A stretch of 64,000 nucleotides of DNA from Clostridia bacterium. Lineage in GTDB: Bacteria > Bacillota > Clostridia > Oscillospirales > CAG-272. The translations under genes were made by a program, and so were the position numbers. Positions 17,256-25,365 of this stretch are shown here, one piece after another. The notes beneath the pieces are model-generated. The model did no database searches, had not been told where the DNA came from, and worked only from the letters and a program-made list of their open reading frames with translations. Within the stretch, counting starts at the first letter, position 1. Every line of letters begins with the position of its first letter. The stretch covers positions 62,001 through 126,000 of the forward strand of contig JAFVYZ010000028.1 of the NCBI GenBank assembly GCA_017508425.1, written 5' to 3'.

Positions 17256-18638
17256 GTGCAATTTGACAGCAAAAACATTGCAAGTGAAGCCGAACAAAAC
17301 GAACTGTTGCGCGAATTGGTAGAAGAATCGAAGAGCGAATATCAGATCCCCGCCTCGGCATTTGATAACTATCACATCAAGCGTGGCCTGCGCGAGCCCG
17401 ACGGCTCAGGCGTTATGGCCGGTGTTACGCGTGTTTGTAATGCCCACGGCTACATCATCAACGAGGGCGAGCGTATGCCCGTTAACGGTGAGCTTTATTA
17501 CCGCGGTTACCGTATGACGTCGCTGTGCGACAACTTTATCAAGGAGGATCGCTTTGGTTTCGCTGAGACCTGCTACCTTCTCTTCTTCGGCCACCTGCCG
17601 ACCAAGGAGCAGCTGGAAAAATTCTCGCGCCTCATCAGCAGCTACGAAAATCTCCCGCCCCGCTTTGACGAGGATATTTTGATGAAGGCCCCCTCCCGTT
17701 CCGTTATGAACAAAATGGCCACGGGTGTGCTTTCTCTTTACGCATACGATGAAAACCCCGACGATACCAGCCTGGCCAATATGCTGCGTCAAAGCATGTC
17801 ACTGATCGCGCGCGTGCCGATCATTGCCGCGCACGCCTACGCTGTGAACCGCAACGTCTTTGGTGGACATAGCCTGAATTTGCACAATCCCCACCCCGAG
17901 CTCACCACCGCGCAAAACTTCTTGCGCATGCTCCGTTCGAACAAAACCTACACCGATGAGGAGGCAAAGCTCCTGGATCTTTGCCTTGTCGTTCACGCCG
18001 AGCACGGCGGCGGTAACAACTCCTCGTTTGCTTGCCGCGTACTCTCCTCCTCGGGCACGGATACCTATTCCGCGATCGGTGCCGCGATCGGGTCTCTGAA
18101 GGGCCCCCGTCACGGCGGCGCCAATATCAAGGTGCAGGAGATGTTTGACAACATCAAGCAAAACGTCAAGGATCCGCTCGATGAGGATGAGCTGTCGGCT
18201 TACCTCCTCAAGATCATGAACGGTGAGGCCAATGACGGCAGTGGTCTTGTGTACGGTATGGGCCACGCCATTTACACCAAATCTGACCCCCGTGCGCAAA
18301 TGCTCAAAAAGCAGGCTCGCGACCTAGCCGAGAAGAAGGGCTTTTCCGAGGACTTTGCCCTGCTTGAAGCCATTGAACGCCTGACCCCCGAGCTCTTCCG
18401 CCAGTACAAGGGCCTTTCTAAGGACATGTGCGCAAACGTGGACCTTTACTCCGGTCTTATTTACCGCATGCTCAATATTCCCGAAAGCATGTACACGCCC
18501 CTGTTTGCCATCGCGCGTGTTGCGGGCTGGTGTGCACACCGTATTGAGGAATATACCACCGCCAAGCGCATCATTCGCCCGGCTTACAAGTGCATCACGC
18601 CCTCGAAGATCTACGTGCCGCTCAGCGAAAGAAAATAA
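17256..18638 (+). CDS. gltA: citrate synthase
   Basis: Condenses acetyl-CoA and oxaloacetate to citrate. The chosen GTG follows GTGAGGA and gives 460 residues; an upstream TTG-like extension covers the promoter and is rejected. Landmarks are YRGYRMTSL, the stretch VHAEHGGGNNSSFACRVLSS with the first active-site His, GSLKGPRHGGAN, and GMGHAIYTKSDPRA with the second His. The citrate likely feeds glutamate synthesis in an incomplete TCA cycle, which is usual for Clostridia. It stands alone between terminators. Confidence 0.94.
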   Translation: MQFDSKNIASEAEQNELLRELVEESKSEYQIPASAFDNYHIKRGLREPDGSGVMAGVTRVCNAHGYIINEGERMPVNGELYYRGYRMTSLCDNFIKEDRFGFAETCYLLFFGHLPTKEQLEKFSRLISSYENLPPRFDEDILMKAPSRSVMNKMATGVLSLYAYDENPDDTSLANMLRQSMSLIARVPIIAAHAYAVNRNVFGGHSLNLHNPHPELTTAQNFLRMLRSNKTYTDEEAKLLDLCLVVHAEHGGGNNSSFACRVLSSSGTDTYSAIGAAIGSLKGPRHGGANIKVQEMFDNIKQNVKDPLDEDELSAYLLKIMNGEANDGSGLVYGMGHAIYTKSDPRAQMLKKQARDLAEKKGFSEDFALLEAIERLTPELFRQYKGLSKDMCANVDLYSGLIYRMLNIPESMYTPLFAIARVAGWCAHRIEEYTTAKRIIRPAYKCITPSKIYVPLSERK

Positions 18639-18646
18639 CAAACAAA

Positions 18647-18690
18647 AATAACCGCTTTTCAAGCCCCACGGGGCGAGAAAAGCGGTTATT
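18647..18690. terminator. bidirectional terminator
   Basis: AATAACCGCTTTTC pairs with GAAAAGCGGTTATT, with an inner CCCC-AC-GGGG helix; T-rich on both sides, between convergent genes. Confidence 0.8.
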
Positions 18691-18698
18691 TTCTTTAT

Positions 18699-19661
18699 TC
18701 AAGCACCAAGGAACGCCGCGCCGATAATGCCCGCATCGTTGCCGAGCTCCGCAATAACGACCTTGGTATCGGGGGGGATTTCGCCGCCGTACTTTTCTTT
18801 GTTTACAAGAGGCACGAGCGGCGCGAGCAGTGCCTCGCCCTCACCCGAAATGCCGCCGCCCACACAAATCACCTCGGGACGAAAAATATTTATCATATTG
18901 GTGATACCGCATGCAAGATAAGAAATATAGGTATCTACCACCTCACGGGCAGCCGCATCGCCCGCGCGCATCGCATCAAAGGCGGTTCTGCCATTGACTT
19001 TGCCGCGCTTTTGTGAGAGCTCATCCATCCGGGTTTTGCGCCCCATGTGGCGACATTCTTCCATTTTTTCCTTTGTCATGCGGATAAGAGCTGTTGCCGA
19101 GCTATACGCCTCCCAGCAGCCGCGCCTGCCACACGTGCAGGGCGCGCCGCCTTGCTCGATCACCATGTGCCCGAGCTCACCACCCGCAAAATTGGAGCCC
19201 GAAAGAAGCTTGCCGTCGATGATCACACCGCCGCCAACGCCCGTGCCGAGAGTCACCATCACCGAGCCCTTCGTGCCGCGCGCGGCACCTGCGATCGCCT
19301 CACCCCAAGCCGCCGCGTTCGCATCATTCTCTGCGTGCACGTTTTGGATTCCGGTTTTCGCGCGAAGCAGCTCTACTACGGGAAAATACTCAAAGGAAAA
19401 ATTATTGCAATATCCCACCACGCCCTTGGTCGTATCCACTGCCCCGGGGCAAGCGACGCCGATCGCCTCAACGTCCGAGAGCAAAACGCCTGCGCTTTGA
19501 CAAACACCGCGGCAAAGCTCCACCATTTTGTCTGCAATCTCCTCGGCGGTGCGCTCACGCGCCATGGTGGGGGCACTATCCTTGCTTACGATCTGATATT
19601 TTTCATTTACAAGCCCCACGGCAATGTTCGTGCCGCCAAGGTCAATGCCAATACGGTACAT
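18699..19661 (-). CDS. ROK family sugar kinase (glucokinase type)
   Basis: Phosphorylates a hexose with ATP, most likely glucose. MYRIGIDLGGTNIAVGLV is the phosphate-1 motif, VTLGTGVGGGVIIDGKL the phosphate-2 motif and GELGHMVIEQGGAPCTCGRRGCWEAYSS holds the sugar-binding E-x-GH and the zinc motif CxCGxxGCxE. There is no N-terminal HTH, so it is an enzyme and not a repressor. The ATG at the end of GGGGAGAGCT gives 320 residues; the open frame reaches 20 codons further up without support. Confidence 0.92.
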   Translation of the reverse strand: MYRIGIDLGGTNIAVGLVNEKYQIVSKDSAPTMARERTAEEIADKMVELCRGVCQSAGVLLSDVEAIGVACPGAVDTTKGVVGYCNNFSFEYFPVVELLRAKTGIQNVHAENDANAAAWGEAIAGAARGTKGSVMVTLGTGVGGGVIIDGKLLSGSNFAGGELGHMVIEQGGAPCTCGRRGCWEAYSSATALIRMTKEKMEECRHMGRKTRMDELSQKRGKVNGRTAFDAMRAGDAAAREVVDTYISYLACGITNMINIFRPEVICVGGGISGEGEALLAPLVPLVNKEKYGGEIPPDTKVVIAELGNDAGIIGAAFLGA

Positions 19662-19686
19662 AGCTCTCCCCTTCCATGAATAAATG

Positions 19687-20331
19687 TCACATACCAATGT
19701 TTTTTGCGGAATACTTCTCAAGCTCGAAGCCCTCCGCCTTCACATCCCTCGGCGAAATACCGAGCATCGGGCAAATGGCGGCAAGCACCTTGCCACCCAT
19801 GTAAGCAGCACCCACGGGGGTGTTATAATGCGTCATATCCGAGCAGTATTCGGGGGCGATATTTTTTGTATGTTCGTAAAGATCGTTGATCACAGTATCG
19901 GTTTCCCCAAGCACCGCAAGCGCCGCCGCGTTGAATTTCTCGATCACGGCATTGTGGCGGCGGAAATTCCCCTTATACCCCTCTTCACGCACCGCCGTCG
20001 TCGTGGCAAACACAATTTTCGCGTGCGGAAAAAGCATGCGCAGGCGCTTATCGATACGCCGAATCATATCCATATAGTGTTCGATCGAGGAAAGCGGCCC
20101 GTCGTCGAGGATCTCTCCCACGTCCCAAAGCCCTACGTTCCAATGAACAAGGTCCATATCCCCGGGCCATTTCTGCTCCTTTTTCCATGCGGCCAAATAA
20201 CGCAGCGTATATTGTGAAAAGCGACAGTTTTCGGGGGGATAATAGACCTCCGCGACCTCCGAAAGTGACTCTCTTACGTACTTGTCGTAGCCCATGCGGA
20301 TCGAATCTCCAAGCAGCAAAACCTTTTTCAT
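19687..20331 (-). CDS. SGNH/GDSL hydrolase
   Basis: A 214-residue cytosolic esterase-like protein. MKKVLLLGDSIRMGYDKY carries the block I serine (GDSI), VHWNVGLWDV the block III Asn region, and YCSDMTHYN the block V Asp-x-x-His dyad. Such enzymes remove acyl groups from sugars or other small molecules; the substrate cannot be told. It is followed by the ROK kinase gene 25 bp later, which may hint at carbohydrate use. Confidence 0.82.
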   Translation of the reverse strand: MKKVLLLGDSIRMGYDKYVRESLSEVAEVYYPPENCRFSQYTLRYLAAWKKEQKWPGDMDLVHWNVGLWDVGEILDDGPLSSIEHYMDMIRRIDKRLRMLFPHAKIVFATTTAVREEGYKGNFRRHNAVIEKFNAAALAVLGETDTVINDLYEHTKNIAPEYCSDMTHYNTPVGAAYMGGKVLAAICPMLGISPRDVKAEGFELEKYSAKNIGM

Positions 20332-20363
20332 CCTTATTTCTCCTTCTTAAATATTATTAAAAT

Positions 20364-21314
20364 TTAGTTGTTCATCGAGTACACGTACAGCTCCTTGCCG
20401 TCAAGATCCGCACCTCGCAGCGGCACCTGCCGCACGGATAAGTCGTCATACGTGGTGTAATAATAAACACCCGTATCGGTGTTACAGCAACAGGTGTAGC
20501 GTGTGTATTCATACTCGCCCGTGGTGGTCAGTACACACCCGCGCGGCATCGCGACCGCTCGCAAAATATGAAAGAATTGCGCCACGCTTGCCGCCTCGCT
20601 CCCATCGCACACCGATTTTTCCTTCACGAACACCGCACGCACAAAGCGCGAGGCGCTGCTGAAATCACCGGGGAGCCCGATCGCACCAAAGCCAAGGCCG
20701 TGATTCACAAGAGAGAGCCTGTCTGAGAGCGCATTCGTTGCCGTGCCCTCGTGCAATCCCATATATCGGTTCAAGTTTGCACGGTGAAACGGAAAGGGCG
20801 GCTCGTTGGTGAGCACACCAAAGGGGTTTTCGTACACGCGAAGCCCCCGCTTCGTGCATTCCACCGTAACACTCGCGTTTTTGTCTGACACGATCCAGTG
20901 CAAGGGGGTTGCACAAAGTGACTTACTGAAATTACAATCTACGATCTCGATCCCGTCAAGGCACTTCCCGGCTTCCTCAACGCTCGCGCAAGTGGAAAGC
21001 ACAAAGGGGATCAGTTCAAAGGGCGCAATGTTTTTTCGCCCCGTCACGCACGCACCGTACGCGGCACTTTCGGGGAAATTCAGCGCCGCCACGCTAAGCC
21101 CCATTTCGTTGGTCGCCTCAAAATAAAGCGGATAATTTTCCACCACCGCCGCCGTGCCGATCATGGCATATCGCCGCGAGGGGCCTGCAACAAAACGAAA
21201 TGCGAGGGGGAAATTGCGTGGCGTAACAACCACACACTCCCCGTATCCTCTTTCAAGATCAAGATTGCGGCCAAAATAATGACATCTTGTTTGATAGCTC
21301 ACTGCCGTGCACAC
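20364..21314 (-). CDS. choloylglycine hydrolase-type acylase (Ntn hydrolase)
   Basis: A 316-residue linear-amide C-N hydrolase. The GTG start is followed at once by TGC, so Cys2 becomes the N-terminal nucleophile after Met removal, as in bile salt hydrolase and penicillin V acylase. Other landmarks are YFGRNLDLE with the catalytic Arg/Asp, VVENYPLYFEATNEMGLSVAALNFP, FGVLTNEPPFPFH with the Asn, and GLPGDFSSASRFVRA with the C-terminal Arg. It could deconjugate bile acids or N-acyl compounds; the two activities cannot be separated by eye. GGAG lies only 4 bases from the GTG. Confidence 0.85.
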   Translation of the reverse strand: MCTAVSYQTRCHYFGRNLDLERGYGECVVVTPRNFPLAFRFVAGPSRRYAMIGTAAVVENYPLYFEATNEMGLSVAALNFPESAAYGACVTGRKNIAPFELIPFVLSTCASVEEAGKCLDGIEIVDCNFSKSLCATPLHWIVSDKNASVTVECTKRGLRVYENPFGVLTNEPPFPFHRANLNRYMGLHEGTATNALSDRLSLVNHGLGFGAIGLPGDFSSASRFVRAVFVKEKSVCDGSEAASVAQFFHILRAVAMPRGCVLTTTGEYEYTRYTCCCNTDTGVYYYTTYDDLSVRQVPLRGADLDGKELYVYSMNN

Positions 21315-21330
21315 CGTACTCCATTCTCCT

Positions 21331-21999
21331 TTACCATACGAATGGAATTAGTTTGTGCGTTACCTTTTCCTTATATGCGTCGTACCCATCAAGCTGTGCT
21401 AAGAGTACCCTCTCCTCGTTTGCGATACGAACGACCAGCAAAGCAGGATATAGCGCAAACGGAATAAGCCCGAAGAAAGACCCAAGGATCAGCGGCAGGG
21501 GCAGAAACATCAAAAGAGTGGCAAAATACATCGGATGGCGCACCACGCCGTAAAGGCCCGTGGTGATCACGGTTTGGTTCTCCTGTACCTCAACGGTACG
21601 CGAGAGATAAGCGTTTTCACGCATCACCTCGGCATATATACCGTAGCCGATCAAAAACAGAATGGATGCAAAGACGGTGAGCCAAACAGGCACACTCGAC
21701 CAGCCAAAGCGGAAATCCAGCGCCGAGAGCACAAAGCCCACGGGAAACATCAGGCCCGAAAGTGCCACAACGCTCCTTTGGGCCTTTTGCTTCTCCTTAT
21801 TTTGCAAGCGCTTTTGAAGAAGCCCCGGTGCTTTAATAAACAAAATCAAGCCCAAACACAGCATTGGTAAGAACAAAAGTACCATAAAAAGCCACGCATG
21901 GGGGTAAAAAATCGTGCCGGCGGGCAAGAAAAGCAGGAACACCAAGAGCAGTAGCCCCACTAAAAATTTAGCGAGCGCTTCAAAAAGGAGCTTCACCAT
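21331..21999 (-). CDS. isoprenylcysteine methyltransferase-family membrane protein
   Basis: A 222-residue protein with four or five helices (about 5-28, 32-55, 76-97, 104-125, 165-190). The C-terminal stretch TGLYGVVRHPMYFATLLMFL and NEERVLLAQLDGYDAYKEKV is the ICMT/PEMT-like SAM-binding pattern (RHPxY and E-E...Y). In bacteria these act on unknown substrates. The ATG after GAGGGT is used; it lies 4 bp after the YitT gene, so the two are probably co-transcribed. Confidence 0.82.
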   Translation of the reverse strand: MVKLLFEALAKFLVGLLLLVFLLFLPAGTIFYPHAWLFMVLLFLPMLCLGLILFIKAPGLLQKRLQNKEKQKAQRSVVALSGLMFPVGFVLSALDFRFGWSSVPVWLTVFASILFLIGYGIYAEVMRENAYLSRTVEVQENQTVITTGLYGVVRHPMYFATLLMFLPLPLILGSFFGLIPFALYPALLVVRIANEERVLLAQLDGYDAYKEKVTHKLIPFVW

Positions 22000-22003
22000 A
22001 CCC

Positions 22004-22894
22004 TCAGACCCTTCTCTTAAAGTTACCAAACACCTCATTGACCTTTTCAAAGCTTGCAAAGGTATCAGGGTGTTTTTTTAAAATTCTCATCATATCGCCG
22101 ATCTGGCGCTTGTTGATGATACAAACCAGCATATATTTATCGGTGTCGGAATACATGCCATGCACCTTGATCTCGGTCACGCCGTGGCGAAGCTGCCTCA
22201 TCAGCTCGGCTGCCAATTCGTTTGGTTGTGTGGTCACGATCTCGAATTTGTACCCGTTTTTGATACCGCTAAGACCGTGATCAACGATCATATTGGCAAC
22301 GAAAAGGTTGAGCAACGTACAGATCACGGGCGTGATCCTCATGCCATAGACGAAGAAGGCGATAAACACCACGCTGGCATCCAGAATAAAGGATATGTAG
22401 GCAATGTTGATTTCCGGCTTTGCCTTTTTGATCAAGGCAGAGATGGCGTACGTGCCACCACTCGCGCCAAATCTTTTCAACATGAGCGAAAAGCCAAAGC
22501 CCGAAATAACGCCCGTTGCAATACAGGCAAACACGATATTGAAATCGTCTTGATTGTTTTGCAAAGAATACGGCAACGCACCGATCGCATTGTAAAGATA
22601 CGGTACAAAGGATTGCACCACCATATAAACGCTTAGCAGAGCACCCAGCTTTTTGTTTATCATCGCACTCAGCAACACAAAGATGGGGAGATTAAACGCC
22701 ACCATCAGCACGGACCAGCTGACCTTATCGGCAATCAAATGGTGCGTGATGGTAGCAAGACCCCCGACGCCGCCGGGCGCAAAGCCGTTACTGTTTTGAA
22801 AAAAATGATACGCCGTGCCAACGATCACACCGGCAACCACGGCACAGAGTATGTCAAGTAGTAATTCCTTCTTTTTAGCACCGCTATTCATCAT
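22004..22894 (-). CDS. YitT family membrane protein (DUF161/DUF2179)
   Basis: A 296-residue protein with five membrane helices in the first two thirds, containing GFAPGGVGGLATITHHL and GFGFSLMLKRFGASGGTYAISALI, the family GG motifs, then a cytosolic DUF2179 domain from about 210 (YKFEIVTTQPNELAAELM...MYSDTDKYMLVCIINKRQ). The C-terminal domain resembles ligand-sensing domains. Function is unknown; the family is common in Firmicutes. Confidence 0.9.
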   Translation of the reverse strand: MMNSGAKKKELLLDILCAVVAGVIVGTAYHFFQNSNGFAPGGVGGLATITHHLIADKVSWSVLMVAFNLPIFVLLSAMINKKLGALLSVYMVVQSFVPYLYNAIGALPYSLQNNQDDFNIVFACIATGVISGFGFSLMLKRFGASGGTYAISALIKKAKPEINIAYISFILDASVVFIAFFVYGMRITPVICTLLNLFVANMIVDHGLSGIKNGYKFEIVTTQPNELAAELMRQLRHGVTEIKVHGMYSDTDKYMLVCIINKRQIGDMMRILKKHPDTFASFEKVNEVFGNFKRRV

Positions 22895-22905
22895 AGCTCT
22901 CCTTT

Positions 22906-23160
22906 TTATCCTTCTTGTTCTTTGTCAAATCTTGCCAATGCCGCTTCAAGCTCCGCGCCTTCCTCGGCAGTTGCAATTTCGGACAAGGTTTTATTTTCAT
23001 CATACTCGTAGGCGAGCAAATGATTTTCGTCCTTTTCATTATAAAAAACCGCGTAGTCCTTCCCGAACCTGTCGCTGTGGTAGGTAAACAGCACGCGAAA
23101 CGTGAGGCGCTCCCCCTCGTTTGTGGTAATAAATAAAATGTTGTTGATCTTCTTTTCCAT
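22906..23160 (-). CDS. DUF1292-like protein
   Basis: An 84-residue acidic protein. The pattern NILFITTNEGERLTFRVLFTY...YAVFYNEKDENHLLAYEYDEN followed by a helical, glutamate-rich end is like DUF1292 (YrzB) proteins, small Firmicutes proteins of unknown role. It stands 11 bp before the YitT gene and may be in its operon. Confidence 0.72.
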   Translation of the reverse strand: MEKKINNILFITTNEGERLTFRVLFTYHSDRFGKDYAVFYNEKDENHLLAYEYDENKTLSEIATAEEGAELEAALARFDKEQEG

Positions 23161-23192
23161 ACCGTTACCGTCTTTTTCGTAAAAAGAAGTTA

Positions 23193-23912
23193 TTATGCGA
23201 GCACAGAATTTACCGCCTTGATGACGATCTTTCGCTCCTGCTCGGTGACGGGCGCGTCCAAATCGTCAAAGGAGTTGCCCGTGATATCCTTTCCCGTGAG
23301 GAACCTATACCAGCAAAGCGCCAGCAAATATCTGCCCGCTCCAAGAGATGCGTGATAGGTATCGCGGTGCACCTTTTCAAGCCCCAGCTCCAAAGCCCGC
23401 ATCATGGCTTCACCACAGGGTATGATGCCTGAGGCTTGTATCTTCTCTGCCGCCTTGCTGTAGCAATCGCGAATGGCGGATAGCATTTCACTTGCCGAAG
23501 CATATCCCCGGTGCATCAGCTTTTCACTACCGTCCTCGTACGCCCACGTTTGATGGATCAAAATTTTCGCGTGCGGACAATACCTTTTGACATACTCCGC
23601 CAGCGCCTCGATGTAGGGCGAGTAGGTTTCATAGCTCCCACTAAAAGGGCTCGCCTGCTGCAAAGTGATAAAATCCCAATCATCGCTGATAAGTGCTTGT
23701 CTTATCGAAACCTTAATGCCCGTTTTTTCTCCGTTAAACTCAAAATCGTATGCCGCGTTGTCATCCAGCATATTCAAATAATGCTTGCGCAAGGGGCAGC
23801 CGCCAATATAAAGATTGACAGCCTTCAATTCCGTGCCATCCCCTTTTGCCAAGCGGTGCAAATACCGCTGCGCGTCATGCGAAAAGCTGTTTCCAATGGA
23901 TAAAATTTTCAT
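23193..23912 (-). CDS. DUF4886 SGNH-like hydrolase
   Basis: A 239-residue protein starting MKILSIGNSFSHDAQRYLHRLA, where GNS replaces GDS as in DUF4886. ITLQQASPFSGSYETYSPYIEALAEYVKRYCP and HRDTYHASLGAGRYLLAL, with the Asp-x-x-His pair near 190, complete the fold. Substrate unknown, probably an esterified carbohydrate. Another DUF4886 member is encoded near 47.4 kb. The AGAGG ribosome site is 6 bases from the ATG. Confidence 0.85.
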   Translation of the reverse strand: MKILSIGNSFSHDAQRYLHRLAKGDGTELKAVNLYIGGCPLRKHYLNMLDDNAAYDFEFNGEKTGIKVSIRQALISDDWDFITLQQASPFSGSYETYSPYIEALAEYVKRYCPHAKILIHQTWAYEDGSEKLMHRGYASASEMLSAIRDCYSKAAEKIQASGIIPCGEAMMRALELGLEKVHRDTYHASLGAGRYLLALCWYRFLTGKDITGNSFDDLDAPVTEQERKIVIKAVNSVLA

Positions 23913-23962
23913 AACAAACCTCTTCTATATTTTTATTTTATAAGACAAACGACACTCTCAAC

Positions 23963-23984
23963 GTGGGTGGGGACTCCAAAAGGT
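23963..23984. repeat. 22-bp box, copy 1
   Basis: Starts GTGGG and ends GGACTCCAAAAGGT. It differs at one base (T for C at position 6) from the copy 1326 bp to the right. It lies 42 bp past the stop of the unknown gene at 24026-25087, the same side as the second copy has to its own gene. Confidence 0.75.
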
Positions 23985-24025
23985 CTCAAAATGGTCGAAA
24001 ACGGGGGTTGTAATACCTTAAAGTC

Positions 24026-25087
24026 TCATTTTGAGTCGTAAATTTTGTCGAAAAGCATTGAAATGCTATCATAGTCAATGCCATGTTTTCTCGTCCAACG
24101 GTTAACGGGATAAGCCGCATATCCTCTGTCACTCAGCGGCAAGAGCATATCTCTTTCGCAAATGTGTCCGGCGGTAACACCAAAAGAGTCGTCTGTATGC
24201 AAAATATTGAGATAGCCAAGCATATCGATAAACGCCTCGATCTGCTCCATTGTCATTGCTAATAGTCCGGATTGCTTCAATTCTCGACGTAGCTTTCCCG
24301 ATGTCGTGTTTTGAGGTGAATTTTCTATGACCTCAATAATTCTTTTGAAATGCTCGTAATCCGAAATTGAATGGTTGGGGCGTGGAAGTGTTTTGTATTC
24401 TTCTAAAAATATAATTGCCGTGTTAAGATCAAAATTGAATGGAATTAACGCTTTAAAATAGAATTGCTCCATGGCAACGTTGATGTACCAAAATTGCATC
24501 TTAGGTTCTGTGCTGATAGTGTGTTGATAGCCGCATATCTCGCAACGATTTTCGTTGTATCTGTCCTCAAATTCACCGTCCTTGCCGACTACCGAGCCGA
24601 CATATTTTTTCTTAAATTCGTGAGGGGGCAAATTTTTAATATAGTAGTAGCAAGCAAGTGCTGTTCTGTATTCGGGTGCATTATGTGCGACACCGTAGAG
24701 AAAATCTTTTGCCAATTCTTTAACCGAAAGCGTTGCAATTAATTCTTTTGCATAGTGTATCGCCTCATCGTGCGGATAAACAGTTTCGCATAGCTTCATC
24801 GTACCCTCGCTGACGGCAGGAAGGTATTCGAGAACAGGCGTAGTCCAAAAGTCGCGAAAATCCTTGCGAGCAAAACGCTTTAAGAGCTTGAGTGCGGTAA
24901 TCTTATTGCAAGGCGCAGTGGGCGAAGCTTGATACGCCTTGATCTCCTCAATATAAGCAGCATTGATTTCGCCCGATTGCGAGCCGTTTGTTTGCCATGC
25001 CGCAAGCGGCAGAGTAAAATTTTCATCACCGACAGCATTTGCAATGGTTTCAGATATTGCTTCTACAATGTTCTTTTCTTCTTTCAC
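24026..25087 (-). CDS. unknown protein, accessory module 1
   Basis: No family recognised. The 353-residue protein is soluble and mostly helical, with no signal or membrane segment. It has one CEIC pair (CEICGYQHT, near residue 183), a possible half metal site, and a C-terminal half with short helices (SGKLRRELKQSGLLAMTMEQIEAFIDMLG). The start is GTG behind AAAGGAGCAGC. Codon use is clearly more AT-rich than in the flanking housekeeping genes, a sign of transfer. A 79-bp stretch before the start resembles that of the next unknown gene, and a 22-bp box follows the stop, so this is one unit of a two-unit island. A defence or other accessory role is possible but nothing in the sequence shows it. 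Confidence 0.7.
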   Translation of the reverse strand: MKEEKNIVEAISETIANAVGDENFTLPLAAWQTNGSQSGEINAAYIEEIKAYQASPTAPCNKITALKLLKRFARKDFRDFWTTPVLEYLPAVSEGTMKLCETVYPHDEAIHYAKELIATLSVKELAKDFLYGVAHNAPEYRTALACYYYIKNLPPHEFKKKYVGSVVGKDGEFEDRYNENRCEICGYQHTISTEPKMQFWYINVAMEQFYFKALIPFNFDLNTAIIFLEEYKTLPRPNHSISDYEHFKRIIEVIENSPQNTTSGKLRRELKQSGLLAMTMEQIEAFIDMLGYLNILHTDDSFGVTAGHICERDMLLPLSDRGYAAYPVNRWTRKHGIDYDSISMLFDKIYDSK

Positions 25088-25165
25088 GGTGCTGCTCCTT
25101 TCGTCTTGTTTACCAAACAGCTGTAAAATTGTATTTTCAAGTATTGCTCAAAATCACTTTTGTCC
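25088..25165 (-). repeat. conserved upstream block of module 1
   Basis: This stretch resembles 26095-26171. Shared parts, read toward the gene, are GGACAAAAGTGATTTT (identical), AGCAA, then ATTTTACAGC-GTTT-GTAA-CAA-ACGAAAGG, which contains the ribosome site. No canonical promoter is evident in either copy. Confidence 0.7.
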
Positions 25166-25288
25166 GTTTAATGATTTGACGACGTTGCCGTCATGAATTG
25201 ATGCTATCGCATAATGATTTCTCGCTTTGTTCCATGAATTGAGTTGCAACCTCAATGCGCCGCAGGCGAACTTAGTTGTCGAGCCGAT
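25166..25288. repeat. hairpin array B with ATGAWTTGA spacer
   Basis: Short hairpins alternate with a recurring AT-rich word. Hairpins: GACG-TTGC-CGTC (25181-25192), ATGC-TATC-GCAT (25201-25212), ATTGAG-TTGCAAC-CTCAAT (25238-25256), CGCC-GCA-GGCG (25258-25268). The word ATGATTTGA/ATGAATTGA occurs at 25171, 25193 and 25234, with a partial copy at 25214. Stems differ while the word stays, the same architecture as array A near 26.3 kb. Confidence 0.6.
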
Positions 25289-25310
25289 GTGGGCGGGGAC
25301 TCCAAAAGGT
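25289..25310. repeat. 22-bp box, copy 2
   Basis: GTGGGCGGGGACTCC then AAAAGGT; 21 of 22 bases agree with copy 1. It follows the stop of the gene at 25366-26094 by 55 bp, so each of the two unknown genes ends with this box. Confidence 0.75.
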
Positions 25311-25365
25311 ATATTTTATCTATTTTTGTCCTTTAAAACTGCGACTTGGCTATTTGATTGTTTTG

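Noticed and set aside
25289..25310. tRNA fragment as an attachment site in the 22-bp box
   Set aside because: No T-loop GTTCRA or paired arm could be laid on it.
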